Assembly: GCF_022750635.1 (NCBI RefSeq)
Contig: NZ_JAJKBG010000002.1
Location: forward strand, 372,001-436,000
DNA from: Brevundimonas pishanensis
Lineage (GTDB): Bacteria > Pseudomonadota > Alphaproteobacteria > Caulobacterales > Caulobacteraceae
Reading direction: 5' to 3'
Length of the DNA: 64,000 nucleotides
A program made the translations under genes and the position numbers. The notes under the pieces were generated by a model, which was not told the DNA's origin, did not search any database, and saw only the letters and a list, made by a program, of their open reading frames with translations. Shown piece after piece: positions 14,573 to 22,188 of this stretch (position 1 is its first letter; every line of letters starts with the position of its first letter).

Positions 14573-17128
14573 ATGTCCCGTAGTCTGCGCCTATCGCTGA
14601 TCATGAACGCCGCTGGCAACGCCACCCGCTTCCTGAAGGAAGTCAAAGGCGGCAGCGATGGCGCGTCGAAGGCACTACGGGCAGCGCGCGAGCGGGTCAC
14701 TGAACTGCAGCGCGCGTCCAAGGACATTTCAGCCTATCGCCAGATGTCGGATCGGCTGGGTCAGACCCGCGAGAGCCTGCAGGCGGCAAGGGTCGAAGCC
14801 GCAAGGCTCGCCCAGGCGCACAAGAACGCCGAGAAGCCGACACGCCAACTGACCCGCGCCTTCGAACAGGCTCGCGATCGTGTCCGTAACCTGAAGGCTG
14901 CAGAAGAAGGCCACAGCCGAACTTTGCAAGAGATCCGCGGTCGCCTCGATCGCGCCGGCTACTCGACCAAGAACCTGTCGGGTGCCGAAGCGAAGCTCGC
15001 TAACGAGACGCGCAAAGCGAACAGAGCGCTGGTCGAACAACGCGACAAACTGGCAGCGCTCGAGTCCCGACAAAAGCGCATGGCCGATGCCCGGACCCGC
15101 TACGACCAAACGCAGTCGTTTGCAGGCAAGGCTGCTGGCGCTGGCGCTGCCTCGATCGGTGCTGGCGTAGCGGCAGCGGCACCGCTGGTAGTGGCTGGCC
15201 GCGCCGCCATGAACTTTCAGGATGCCATGCTGGACGTAAAGAAGGTGGTCGACTTCGACACGCCTGAACAGTTCCAGCAGATGAACCGCGACATCATCGA
15301 TCTGTCACGGCAGCTTGCCCTGCCGGCGGAGGGCATTGCGCAGATTGTTGCAGCAGCGGGTCAAGCCAAGATCCCGCGCGATGAGCTAAAAGGCTTTGCA
15401 ACCGATGCGGGCCAGATGGCTGTTGCCTTTGGAACCACAGCCGAAGACGCGGGCCAGAAGCTCGCAACCTGGCGTGTCGCCTTTGGCATGAACCAAGGTG
15501 CGGTACGCGGGCTGGCTGACCAGATCAACTATCTCGGCGACAACGGCAACGCGACAGCCCTGGCCATTTCTGACGTCGTCACACGCGTGGGGCCGCTGGG
15601 CGGCGTTGCGGGCATGGCGGCTTCTGAGGTTGCCGCATTGGGTTCAACCATCGTCGGCATGGGCGTTGAGCAAGAGATCGCCGCCACCGGCATTAAGAAC
15701 ACCATGCTAGCGCTGACGACAGGCGATGCCGCCACCAAGAGCCAGCGCACCGCCTTCAAAGCTCTTGGTCTTGAGGCCGGCAAGGTCTCCAAAGCCATGC
15801 AGATGGATGCCGGCGGCACCATCGTTGATGTCCTCGAGCGCGTCAGCAAGCTATCGCCAGACAAGCAGGCATCCATCCTGCGGCAACTGTTCGGATCTGA
15901 ATCGGTCGCGGCCATCGCGCCAATGCTGTCGCAGCTGGACGTCCTGAAGCAGAACCTCGACGCCGTTTCCGACAGTCAGAAGACCGCCGGATCTATGGCA
16001 ATCGAATTCGAGAACCGCATGTCCGGTGCCAAAGCCGGGATGGATCGCGCAAAGCAGGGTCTTATCGGTGTCGCAATCACGGCTGGCACTCAGTTCCTGC
16101 CGACAATCGAAAGCGTGGCTAAAAAGGTTGAAACCGCATCTTCCCAGCTGACGGACTTCGCCAATAAGCATCCAAACGTGATCAAGGTCGCCGGTGCGCT
16201 GGTGGCCATTATCGCCGCTGCCCTTCTGGTGTTTGGCGCTCTAGCTATGATCGTGGCCGCAGTGCTGGCCCCCTTTGCGCTGCTGCAGTTAGCCTTGTCG
16301 ACGTCCGCAGCACTCTTTGCACCGGTCATGGCGGGGATGTCGGGGCTAGTCGCCACCACATGGGCATGGACCGCCGCGCTATTGGCCAACCCGTTGACGT
16401 GGATCGTTCTGGCTGTTGTCGCGGCTGTCGCCCTGCTGGCCGGTGCCGTCTACCTCATCTATCGGAATTGGGGCGCGATCAGCCAATGGTGGTCCTCCTT
16501 CTGGGCCTCGATGCGCGACATAGGAAGCAAGGCCATCCAAGGCCTGATCTTCCTGTTCATGAACTTTACCCCCGCAGGGCTGCTGATCCAGGCCTTCCAG
16601 AAGGTCTGGCCGGCGCTACAAGCCTTGGGGGCCAACTTTAAATCCATTGGTGCAGACCTCATCAGAGGGCTGATCAACGGCCTAATGGGCGGCCTGCCTG
16701 CCGTCCTGTCGTCAGTCACCAACATCGGCGGCAAGGTCGTCACGGCGCTGAAGAACAAGCTTGGCATCCGCTCACCGTCGCGCGTGTTCGCGGGGCTGGG
16801 CGATGACACAGTCGCCGGCCTCGCCCAAGGCCTTGATCGGTCGAGTGACCGCGCTGTCAGCACTGTCGCCAAGATCGGTGCAGGTATGACCGCAGCCCTC
16901 GCTGTCGGATCCGGCGGCGCGGCTATGGCATTCGACAACGGCCCCCAGATTGGACCAAGCGCGACGGCGCAGGCGATGGCGGCCCCTGCCCCCAGCGCCG
17001 CATCGATCACCATCAACATCTACCCCCAGCCTGGGCAGTCCCCGATCGACATCGCGCAGTCGATAAAGAGCGTCCTCGAGGGGAACAACCTGTCTGGCTT
17101 CGGCGACGATCCTGAAGGGTTTGACTGA
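14573..17128 (+). CDS. T: Tape measure protein GpT
   Basis: 851 residues (P2 T is 815). The N-terminal third (about 20-190) is coiled-coil with Arg/Ala/Glu repeats. Then comes a TP901-type tape measure core (AGQAKIPRDELKGFATDAGQ; GIKNTMLALTTGDAATKSQR). Two or three hydrophobic blocks at about 540-630 (VAGALVAIIAAALLVFGALA; LTWIVLAVVAAVALLAGAVY) may insert into the inner membrane during DNA ejection. The C terminus has the GINGLMGGLPAVL/IRSPSRVFAGLGDDTVAGLA motif. Length sets the tail length. Located after E/E' as in P2. Confidence 0.95.
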   Translation: MSRSLRLSLIMNAAGNATRFLKEVKGGSDGASKALRAARERVTELQRASKDISAYRQMSDRLGQTRESLQAARVEAARLAQAHKNAEKPTRQLTRAFEQARDRVRNLKAAEEGHSRTLQEIRGRLDRAGYSTKNLSGAEAKLANETRKANRALVEQRDKLAALESRQKRMADARTRYDQTQSFAGKAAGAGAASIGAGVAAAAPLVVAGRAAMNFQDAMLDVKKVVDFDTPEQFQQMNRDIIDLSRQLALPAEGIAQIVAAAGQAKIPRDELKGFATDAGQMAVAFGTTAEDAGQKLATWRVAFGMNQGAVRGLADQINYLGDNGNATALAISDVVTRVGPLGGVAGMAASEVAALGSTIVGMGVEQEIAATGIKNTMLALTTGDAATKSQRTAFKALGLEAGKVSKAMQMDAGGTIVDVLERVSKLSPDKQASILRQLFGSESVAAIAPMLSQLDVLKQNLDAVSDSQKTAGSMAIEFENRMSGAKAGMDRAKQGLIGVAITAGTQFLPTIESVAKKVETASSQLTDFANKHPNVIKVAGALVAIIAAALLVFGALAMIVAAVLAPFALLQLALSTSAALFAPVMAGMSGLVATTWAWTAALLANPLTWIVLAVVAAVALLAGAVYLIYRNWGAISQWWSSFWASMRDIGSKAIQGLIFLFMNFTPAGLLIQAFQKVWPALQALGANFKSIGADLIRGLINGLMGGLPAVLSSVTNIGGKVVTALKNKLGIRSPSRVFAGLGDDTVAGLAQGLDRSSDRAVSTVAKIGAGMTAALAVGSGGAAMAFDNGPQIGPSATAQAMAAPAPSAASITINIYPQPGQSPIDIAQSIKSVLEGNNLSGFGDDPEGFD

Positions 17129-17130
17129 CC

Positions 17131-17559
17131 ATGGCCCTAATCACCCTGGGGATGTTCGTGTTCGATCTCCCGACGCTGACCTATAACCAGCTGCAGCGCC
17201 GCAGCAGCTGGCGTCACCCGACCAGCGACCGTGTCGGCGCTCGCCCGAAAGGCCAGTTCGCAGGCCCAGGCGATGACGATATCACTTTGAGTGGCGTCTT
17301 CGCCCCTATCACGCTGGGTGCAGCTGATAGCTTGGACAAGCTGCGCGAAATGGCCAGCACGGGCGAAGCTTTCCCGCTTGTGGACGGCACTGGCGAGGTG
17401 TTCGGCGCATATGTGATCACGGGCATAGACGAGACGAAGCGCGCCATCATGGACAACGGTCGCCCCCGCGTGACCGACTTCAGCCTTTCGCTCAAACGCA
17501 TGGACGATGATTTGCCAGACGACGGCGAGACGGACGACGCGCCCGAGGCCGCATCATGA
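17131..17559 (+). CDS. U: Tail protein GpU
   Basis: 142 residues in the P2 U position. Family features are GMFVFDLPTLTYNQLQRRSS near the start, the central GDDDITLSGVFAPITLGA and VFGAYVITGIDETKRAIMDN. GpU is a tail terminator/completion component. It starts 2 bp after T and overlaps D by 4 bp (ATGA). The C-terminal tail (MDDDLPDDGETDDAPEAA) is acidic. Confidence 0.93.
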   Translation: MALITLGMFVFDLPTLTYNQLQRRSSWRHPTSDRVGARPKGQFAGPGDDDITLSGVFAPITLGAADSLDKLREMASTGEAFPLVDGTGEVFGAYVITGIDETKRAIMDNGRPRVTDFSLSLKRMDDDLPDDGETDDAPEAAS

Positions 17560-18581
17560 CGGGCCACTACCAGCATAGGCAGGCGGCCTGGAAGCTGATC
17601 ATCAACGGCAACGATATCGGTGCCGTGATCTCGCACCGGCTTATCAGCCTCGAACTGACCGAGAAGCGTGGCACTGACGCTGACGAACTCTCGATCAGTC
17701 TCGCGGACAACGATGGCCAGCTTGCGTTGCCTGCCGCCGGAGCCGTAATCGAACTGCACCTCGGCTGGCGAGATCTCGGCACGTCCGCAGGCGCAACGCT
17801 GATCGACAAGGGACGGTTCAAGGTCGACCAGCTGACGCATACCGGCACCCCCGACGTCCTCACCATTCGCGCCCGATCGGCAGACCTGACGCGCGCATTC
17901 AGAACCCGCCGCACTCAGTCCTGGTCGTCATCGACTTTGGGCGCAGTTCTGGCCGAAGTGGCAGGACGCAACGGACTGCAGCTGCGATGCTCGGCAGAAA
18001 AATCGGCCGTCGCCATCGCGCACCTGGCGCAAAGCAATGAATCGGACGCGGCGCTGATCGCTCGACTAGGGCGGCTGCACGATGCCGTCTCAACCGTAAA
18101 GGCCGGCACTCTGGTGTTCATGGCCTGTGGTGCGGGTCAGACGCCTAACGGCCAGCCTCTCGAACTATCCTCGATCACTCGGCTTAATGGCGATCGACAC
18201 ACCTGGGAGGCCGCAGAGCGCGGCTCATACTCCGGCGTCGTCGCGGAATGGCAGGATCGTGCAGCTGGTCAGCGCAAGAAGGTCGTCGTCGGCGATGAAG
18301 AGAATGCCAAGAAGCTCGCCCGAACCTATGCCTCTGAAGCCAATGCCCGTCGCGCTGCCGATGCAGAATATAAGCGATTGAAACGCGGTGCGGCCAAGTT
18401 CTCGCTCACCTTATGCTCGGGACGTCCCGATATCTTCCCCGAAAAAACAGTAAAAGTCGTGGGATTTAAGCCAGAGATAGATGCAACCGACTGGCTTGTG
18501 GATGAAGCGTGGCACTCCCTTTCGAGTAACGGCCTGACAACGACTCTCCAAATGGAGCGCGGCGGCAACAGTGACAAATAA
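17556..18581 (+). CDS. D: Late control protein GpD (baseplate hub)
   Basis: 341 residues of the GpD/VgrG-like hub family (P2 D is 387). Features are KLIINGNDIGAVISHRLISL, DELSISLADNDGQLALPAAG, LGWRDLGTSAGATLIDKGRF and a C-terminal VKVVGFKPEIDATDWLVDEA. It sits at the baseplate hub beneath the tape measure. In P2 the next gene is ogr, and that is also the case here (25 bp to 88 bp depending on start). Confidence 0.93.
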   Translation: MTGHYQHRQAAWKLIINGNDIGAVISHRLISLELTEKRGTDADELSISLADNDGQLALPAAGAVIELHLGWRDLGTSAGATLIDKGRFKVDQLTHTGTPDVLTIRARSADLTRAFRTRRTQSWSSSTLGAVLAEVAGRNGLQLRCSAEKSAVAIAHLAQSNESDAALIARLGRLHDAVSTVKAGTLVFMACGAGQTPNGQPLELSSITRLNGDRHTWEAAERGSYSGVVAEWQDRAAGQRKKVVVGDEENAKKLARTYASEANARRAADAEYKRLKRGAAKFSLTLCSGRPDIFPEKTVKVVGFKPEIDATDWLVDEAWHSLSSNGLTTTLQMERGGNSDK

Positions 18582-18668
18582 ACAGCAAGCTTAAGCGACA
18601 CGGCGTTGCCGTATAGCGCGGTCCGAATTATCGTCTTCCCCAAGGATGGGGCGTCATCCGAGTTCACC

Positions 18669-18992
18669 ATGTCGATTCAACAAGATCGCGTATCAAACCT
18701 TAGCGGTGGGCGTAGCAGACCGCCCCACAGCAGTGGCGGCACCATTCGCCAGATTTGCCCCCACTGCGAACACGTGGCGACAGCCCGCACGACAAGAACG
18801 ATCACGCCTCTATTCAGAGAGATGCGTTTCCAGTGCACCAACGTCGATGGCGATGATCCGTGCGGTCACACGTTTGTTGCATCTCTGGTAATTGACCGAA
18901 CCATTGTGCCGTCAGCGCGACCGAACCCGGATATCAATCTGCCAATAGCGCCGCCGCGCAAGAAGGCAGACCAGGCGATTACAGTCAGGTAG
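18669..18992 (+). CDS. ogr: Ogr/Delta-type zinc-finger late-transcription activator
   Basis: 107 residues from the ATG at 18669 (a longer frame from 18606 is possible but adds non-conserved residues). Zinc-finger ligands are CPHC, then 22 residues, then QC...C. P2 Ogr has the same C-X2-C-X22-C spacing, but the last pair here is C-X8-C instead of C-X4-C. Flanking residues (RTTRTITPLFREMRFQC; CGHTFVASLVIDRTIVPSA) are typical. It should bind the dyads at 7633 and 11268 and recruit polymerase through alpha CTD. The N terminus (about 35 residues, SGGRSRPPHSSGG) is longer than in P2 (72 aa). Its end overlaps the convergent repressor gene by 8 bp. Confidence 0.88.
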   Translation: MSIQQDRVSNLSGGRSRPPHSSGGTIRQICPHCEHVATARTTRTITPLFREMRFQCTNVDGDDPCGHTFVASLVIDRTIVPSARPNPDINLPIAPPRKKADQAITVR

Positions 18993-19278
18993 GTACTTTG
19001 TCTTTTTTAGGCTTAAGCGGCGACTGCTGCGCAGCGATGGCCAGTGCAGCTTGCCGCAAATGCCTAAGCTGTATTGCTTCCTCGGGTGGCATCAAAAGCT
19101 CATATGGCTCGATTTTCAGCCACTCGGCGATCTCATTTACAGTCTCGCGCTTGTAGGGCTGCAATCCATTGAAGACCTCAGACGCCTTACGACGGGTCCA
19201 ACCGAGTTCATTTACGAGATCGGCCTGACGCTTCTGCGCGTGGGCCATCCACTCAGATATGTGCCAGTCCATTTTCAT
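18985..19278 (-). CDS. Prophage repressor candidate (HTH/XRE type, C-like)
   Basis: 97 residues from the ATG at 19278 (alternative ATG at 19272). The HTH is at about residues 16-60 (KRQADLVNELGWTRRKASEV then GLQPYKRETVNEIAEWLKI), followed by a Lys/Pro-rich tail (QQSPLKPKKDKVPT). The longer 215-residue frame upstream runs through the operator region and the Cro-like gene and is rejected. It is transcribed leftward and divergently from the Cro-like gene at 19375 across two operators. Size and position fit P2 C (99 aa). There is no protease-sensitive RecA-type C-terminal domain, so induction is probably SOS-independent. Confidence 0.78.
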   Translation of the reverse strand: MKMDWHISEWMAHAQKRQADLVNELGWTRRKASEVFNGLQPYKRETVNEIAEWLKIEPYELLMPPEEAIQLRHLRQAALAIAAQQSPLKPKKDKVPT

Positions 19279-19312
19279 GGGTGGATATTGAGTGTTTCGG
19301 CACAACAAGTCT

Positions 19313-19329
19313 GCGCCGATTATCGGAAC
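19313..19329 (+). promoter_or_regulatory. Operator OL-1 (imperfect GTTCCG-N5-CGGAAC)
   Basis: The sequence is GCGCCG-ATTAT-CGGAAC: left arm two mismatches to the consensus, right arm perfect. It lies 8 bases upstream of the -35 TTGACT (19338-19343) of the rightward promoter, between the divergent repressor and Cro-like genes. Confidence 0.75.
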
Positions 19330-19347
19330 GAATGTTGTTGACTCATT

Positions 19348-19364
19348 GTTCCGATTATCGGAAC
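19348..19364 (+). promoter_or_regulatory. Operator OL-2 (perfect GTTCCG-N5-CGGAAC)
   Basis: A perfect dyad that extends to TTGTTCCG...CGGAACAA (19346-19366). It begins 4 bases after the -35 TTGACT, so a bound repressor would sit on the rightward promoter core. It ends 10 bases before the Cro-like start. Confidence 0.85.
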
Positions 19365-19374
19365 AAGTGTCACT

Positions 19375-19605
19375 ATGAAGCTTGGCACCTACCGACGCAC
19401 GAACAACCTCACCCTGCAGGCCATGGCCGCGCGGGTCGGCTTGGCGTCCAAGGGGCGCATGAGCCGTATCGAGCGCGGCCAAGAGCGGTGCCCCACCGAT
19501 CTCGCCATTGCCATCGATCGCGCCACTGACGGCGAAGTCACCATTGCTGATGTGCGGCCCGATCTGCGCGACCTCTGCATCCTGCGGGAGCAACGCTCCG
19601 CATGA
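19375..19605 (+). CDS. Cro-like HTH regulator
   Basis: 76 residues with a complete XRE-like HTH (about 2-55: LGTYRRTNNLTLQAMAARVG, SRIERGQERCPTDLAIAIDR). It is the first rightward gene from the promoter carrying operators OL-1/OL-2 and is probably the lytic-side regulator (Cro/Cox equivalent). It overlaps the next gene by 4 bp. In P2, cox both represses the C promoter and directs excision; whether this protein also acts on the integrase is unknown. Confidence 0.78.
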   Translation: MKLGTYRRTNNLTLQAMAARVGLASKGRMSRIERGQERCPTDLAIAIDRATDGEVTIADVRPDLRDLCILREQRSA

Positions 19606-20066
19606 CGGGTTTTCAGGAAAAGCTTGGGTCATTCAGCGCGGCTCACTTCTGTGACGACTGCGGATGGCAGGCTTGTTTGACAGCCGGCACTTGCCTTGCC
19701 GCCGCATCCAGCGCCTGCGGGGTCAGCGCCGATGATCTTGAACTGGATCTCATGCGCCCCCGCTGCAGCGCGCCCCCAATGTCAACCGATGACCTCTCGG
19801 CTCTATCAGCCGAGCTAAAACGCCAAGTCTCAAAAGATTGTTCCGCTGCGACTGCGAGCCGGCGCAGCGGACCCGACGTCGACGCACCGACCGCGCCGAT
19901 GCCTGTCGGGACGGAGAACCCGCCCCAACCCCCCGCTGTCCCGACAGGCCCCTCTTTTTTCCGGCATCGTCTGATGCCACCGCATTATGGCCCCAACCCC
20001 CAGGGTCTGACCCTTAAACAGCAGCTGCGCCGCAAGGCGCTTGATCGCGAACGACGAGATCTCTGA
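19602..20066 (+). CDS. Hypothetical early phage protein, Cys-rich N terminus
   Basis: 154 residues overlapping the Cro-like gene by 4 bp (ATGA). Residues 17-50 are cysteine-rich (FCDDCGWQACLTAGTC), with a possible metal site. The rest is Pro/Ser/Arg-rich, ending QQLRRKALDRERRDL. No family recognised. The coding frame is supported by translational coupling only. A short GGGCGC-TAA-GCGCCC hairpin begins at its stop (20067-20081) without a T-run. Confidence 0.55.
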   Translation: MTGFQEKLGSFSAAHFCDDCGWQACLTAGTCLAAASSACGVSADDLELDLMRPRCSAPPMSTDDLSALSAELKRQVSKDCSAATASRRSGPDVDAPTAPMPVGTENPPQPPAVPTGPSFFRHRLMPPHYGPNPQGLTLKQQLRRKALDRERRDL

Positions 20067-20290
20067 GGGCGCTAAGCGCCCCTCCCCCGACAAGTCCGGG
20101 CTGGGTGAGATCCATCCAATCAAAGCCAATGAGGGCGGAGACGCCCAGCCCATCGCGCTCTCCCTTTCCGTGTGAACCCCCACGGTCATCGGCTCGCCTT
20201 TGTCCAACGCTCGGCACTAGCGCCAGAGCGACTGAGATCCTGCGCGCCGCACACCAAGGTTGTCATGCGGATTCTGACGACGAGAATCCG

Positions 20291-20719
20291 ATGAATTCCC
20301 GCCAACACGCCTTCCTTGCTCGCGCCCTTCAAGATGCCTTGGGCGGCACCGACAAGTGCGTCGATCTTCTTGAAAAGACCCCATTCGCTATCAGTCGGAC
20401 TAGCCTCTATGACTGCCGAGATCCCCAAAAGGGAAAGACGATGCCGGCAGGCGTCATCACGACCCTCGAGCTAATCGCGGGCAAGAATATCTATTCGGCA
20501 GCGTTGCTACAGACCCGCGCCGCACCGACCGACGTCGAATGCGCCGTCAGCGAAGCTTGCGAGGCATCGGAGACGATGGCCCGAGTGCAAGCCATGATCC
20601 GGCGCGCCGGTGAAGATCGGATCTTCACCGAACACGAGAAACGAGAAATCGAACCGCAGCTGCAGCGCGTCGAGTCGCTGCTAGTGGGTGTCCGCGCAGC
20701 CATGGATGCTGCGCAATGA
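20291..20719 (+). CDS. Hypothetical regulator-like phage protein (CII-position)
   Basis: 142 residues from the ATG at 20291; a longer frame from 20105 runs through the noncoding leader. N-terminal half (AFLARALQDALGGTDKCVDL, then SRTSLYDCRDPQKGKTMPAG) has an HTH-like helical pattern; C-terminal half is helical. Its position between the Cro-like gene and the putative replication gene recalls phage CII-type regulators, but I see no clear family signature. It overlaps the next gene by 4 bp. Confidence 0.6.
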   Translation: MNSRQHAFLARALQDALGGTDKCVDLLEKTPFAISRTSLYDCRDPQKGKTMPAGVITTLELIAGKNIYSAALLQTRAAPTDVECAVSEACEASETMARVQAMIRRAGEDRIFTEHEKREIEPQLQRVESLLVGVRAAMDAAQ

Positions 20720-21414
20720 CCGCCGTTGCCGCACCGCTCCCTGGCAGCGCAATCCGCCGCGAACCCGAACACCGCCGCACATACCAGCGCGTCCGGCGTG
20801 AAAGCCGTTGGGCTGGCCAAGAACGCTGGCAATCCATCAGCGTCCAGCACGGCAAGGATATGGTTCTGGCCCTGCAGGTGTATCGCGAGAAGCTTCGCCA
20901 GCCCGGTCAACGTTGGGGATCTGCTGGCACGATCAGCGCCGGCGCAGTCGATCTGTATCGCCTGATGGTCAACATGGCCGTCCGTGGCCGTGGCCGTCTC
21001 GAGCCTTCGGTCGCGTGGCTTGCCGAAAAGCTGAACGTTCCGGCCAAGGTGATCCATAGCTGGAAGAACCAGCTGCACGACCATGGCTTCTTGAACTGGC
21101 AGCGCCGCTACGTAGAAGCCGGTCTGAAAGGCATTCGCGGTCCACAGGTCAAACAGATCTCGAACGCCTATTACCTCAAGACCCCTGCTAAGGCTTGGGA
21201 CGCGATATCGAAGATCATCCGCAGGCGCCCCCAGATGGCCCGTACAGCGGCTTCAGGCTCTTCGGCCCCCGCACCTCTAAGCGCAAAGGAACAGCGCCTG
21301 GAGGCCAGCCGCAAGGCCGGCAAGGCCCGTTACCTTGACGCCCTCGACACTCTTGGCGTTCACGTCGCCCTGGACTCGGCTCAAAACGACCCGTCGAAGC
21401 TGGAAGGAACGTGA
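20716..21414 (+). CDS. Winged-helix DNA-binding protein, replication-initiator candidate
   Basis: 232 residues. A winged-helix-like block sits at about residues 85-140 (GRLEPSVAWLAEKLNVPAKV then HDHGFLNWQRRYVEA), followed by GIRGPQVKQISNAYYLKTP and a Lys/Arg/Ala-rich C terminus. This layout is common in small replication or plasmid-initiator-type proteins of phages. The region downstream holds two identical-arm 19-bp palindromes. It is the largest early gene, and no gpA homologue exists in the window. The function is inferred from position and fold pattern. Confidence 0.6.
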   Translation: MTAVAAPLPGSAIRREPEHRRTYQRVRRESRWAGQERWQSISVQHGKDMVLALQVYREKLRQPGQRWGSAGTISAGAVDLYRLMVNMAVRGRGRLEPSVAWLAEKLNVPAKVIHSWKNQLHDHGFLNWQRRYVEAGLKGIRGPQVKQISNAYYLKTPAKAWDAISKIIRRRPQMARTAASGSSAPAPLSAKEQRLEASRKAGKARYLDALDTLGVHVALDSAQNDPSKLEGT

Positions 21415-21458
21415 ATCACCTGAGGGGTCAGAATCCCGCCTGATATCTATCAAATAGG

Positions 21459-21477
21459 GTCTCGCTAGTCGCGAGAC
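21459..21477 (+). repeat. 19-bp palindrome, copy 1 (GTCTCGC-N5-GCGAGAC)
   Basis: Perfect 7-bp arms with centre TAGTC. It starts 45 bases after the stop of the putative initiator gene. Copy 2 starts 43 bp later, about four helical turns, so both would lie on the same face of the DNA. Confidence 0.8.
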
Positions 21478-21501
21478 GGCTCCATTGAATAGATAAAAGG
21501 C

Positions 21502-21520
21502 GTCTCGCTGGTCGCGAGAC
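21502..21520 (+). repeat. 19-bp palindrome, copy 2 (GTCTCGC-N5-GCGAGAC)
   Basis: Identical arms to copy 1; the centre is TGGTC, differing by one base. The 24 bases between the copies are AT-rich relative to the surroundings. Confidence 0.8.
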
Positions 21521-21700
21521 AGCATAAATGCCGGATCGATGAAGCAGATCGCGGCACAAAATACAGAAACCGCAGGGCGGACAGGCTCCGCCTGCCCTCA
21601 CTTGCCTACCGGCTGCCGCGCTATGCACGGCGGCCATTGCTGTTTGAGGCCAATGGTCTTGGCTCGGCGAAGGACGAGGGGTTTCGATTTTTGAGACAAA

Positions 21701-21734
21701 GCTGCAGCCGTTCGTTTCTCTGAACGGTTGCAGC
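21701..21734. repeat. 13-bp stem hairpin
   Basis: The arms GCTGCAGCCGTTC (21701-21713) and GAACGGTTGCAGC (21722-21734) pair with one G-T wobble around an 8-base loop. On the minus strand it is followed by TTTGTC and lies 100 bases past the stop of the leftward membrane gene, so it may be a weak terminator for that gene. Confidence 0.5.
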
Positions 21735-21833
21735 GCCTGCATTAGACGGGACGGGCCATAAGGTCCGTTCCGGCTAAGGGAGACGCAGATCGGGCGCGGG
21801 CGGGCGGGCGGCGGCGGGTGGCCGGCGTAAAGT

Positions 21834-22064
21834 TTATTCAGTGATCGCGGCGCTGGGCGCGCTCTCTTCTCCAGGTGCGATAATCCCGCCGGCCACGCAC
21901 GGCCCAAGACCCAACAGCGCAATCAGCACGGCCGCATTTGGGCTGGGCAGCTTTCGCTTGGCTTGACTGATGACCAGCTCGCGAACGCCGACGACCGTTA
22001 GAACGCATCCCAGAAAAATAAGAATAATATACAACGGCTTCTCTCCCTCGGGTTTGAGTGACAT
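21834..22064 (-). CDS. Small two-helix membrane protein, possible superinfection-exclusion gene
   Basis: 76 residues from the ATG at 22064; the longer 120-residue frame would cover both operators and is rejected. Two hydrophobic segments (about 10-27, LYIILIFLGCVLTVVGV; 44-64, AAVLIALLGLGPCVAGGII) are joined by a basic loop. It is transcribed leftward, divergent from the early operon, across operators shared with the immunity switch. A membrane protein expressed with the repressor would suit superinfection exclusion, but that is inference. Confidence 0.55.
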   Translation of the reverse strand: MSLKPEGEKPLYIILIFLGCVLTVVGVRELVISQAKRKLPSPNAAVLIALLGLGPCVAGGIIAPGEESAPSAAITE

Positions 22065-22108
22065 AGCTAGACCGTTGACTCCTTTGATTACAAAGGTCTT
22101 TTCAGTTT

Positions 22109-22125
22109 GTTCCGTTAAGCGGAAC
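22109..22125 (+). promoter_or_regulatory. Operator OE-1 (GTTCCG-N5-CGGAAC)
   Basis: A perfect-armed dyad with centre TTAAG, flanked by TTT/AAA so the symmetry extends to 22106-22128. It lies 8 bases upstream of the TTGACA at 22134-22139. Confidence 0.85.
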
Positions 22126-22142
22126 AAAACAGATTGACAGCA

Positions 22143-22159
22143 GTTCCGGTTTTCGGAAC
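22143..22159 (+). promoter_or_regulatory. Operator OE-2 (GTTCCG-N5-CGGAAC) and early promoter
   Basis: A perfect-armed dyad with centre GTTTT, starting 3 bases after TTGACA (22134-22139). A bound protein would cover the promoter spacer and -10. The arrangement operator, 8 bases, TTGAC, 3-4 bases, operator is the same as at 19313-19364. Confidence 0.85.
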
Positions 22160-22188
22160 ACTCTCCCCCAAGTTGAAAGGGGGAGCCA

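Larger units (their letters stand above)
21415..21833. other. Non-coding region with palindromes, candidate origin
   Basis: A 419-bp stretch without a convincing gene. It contains two 19-bp palindromes (21459-21477, 21502-21520) right after the putative initiator gene, a strong imperfect hairpin at 21701-21734, a half operator (GTTCCG at 21764) and a G/C-only tract at 21785-21825. It could be a replication origin, a site for the upstream winged-helix protein, or contain a small RNA; nothing else seen. Confidence 0.5.

Noticed and set aside
18985-19632. Extended 215-aa form of the repressor
   Set aside because: It would run through both operators and antisense to the Cro-like gene; the HTH protein starts naturally at 19278.
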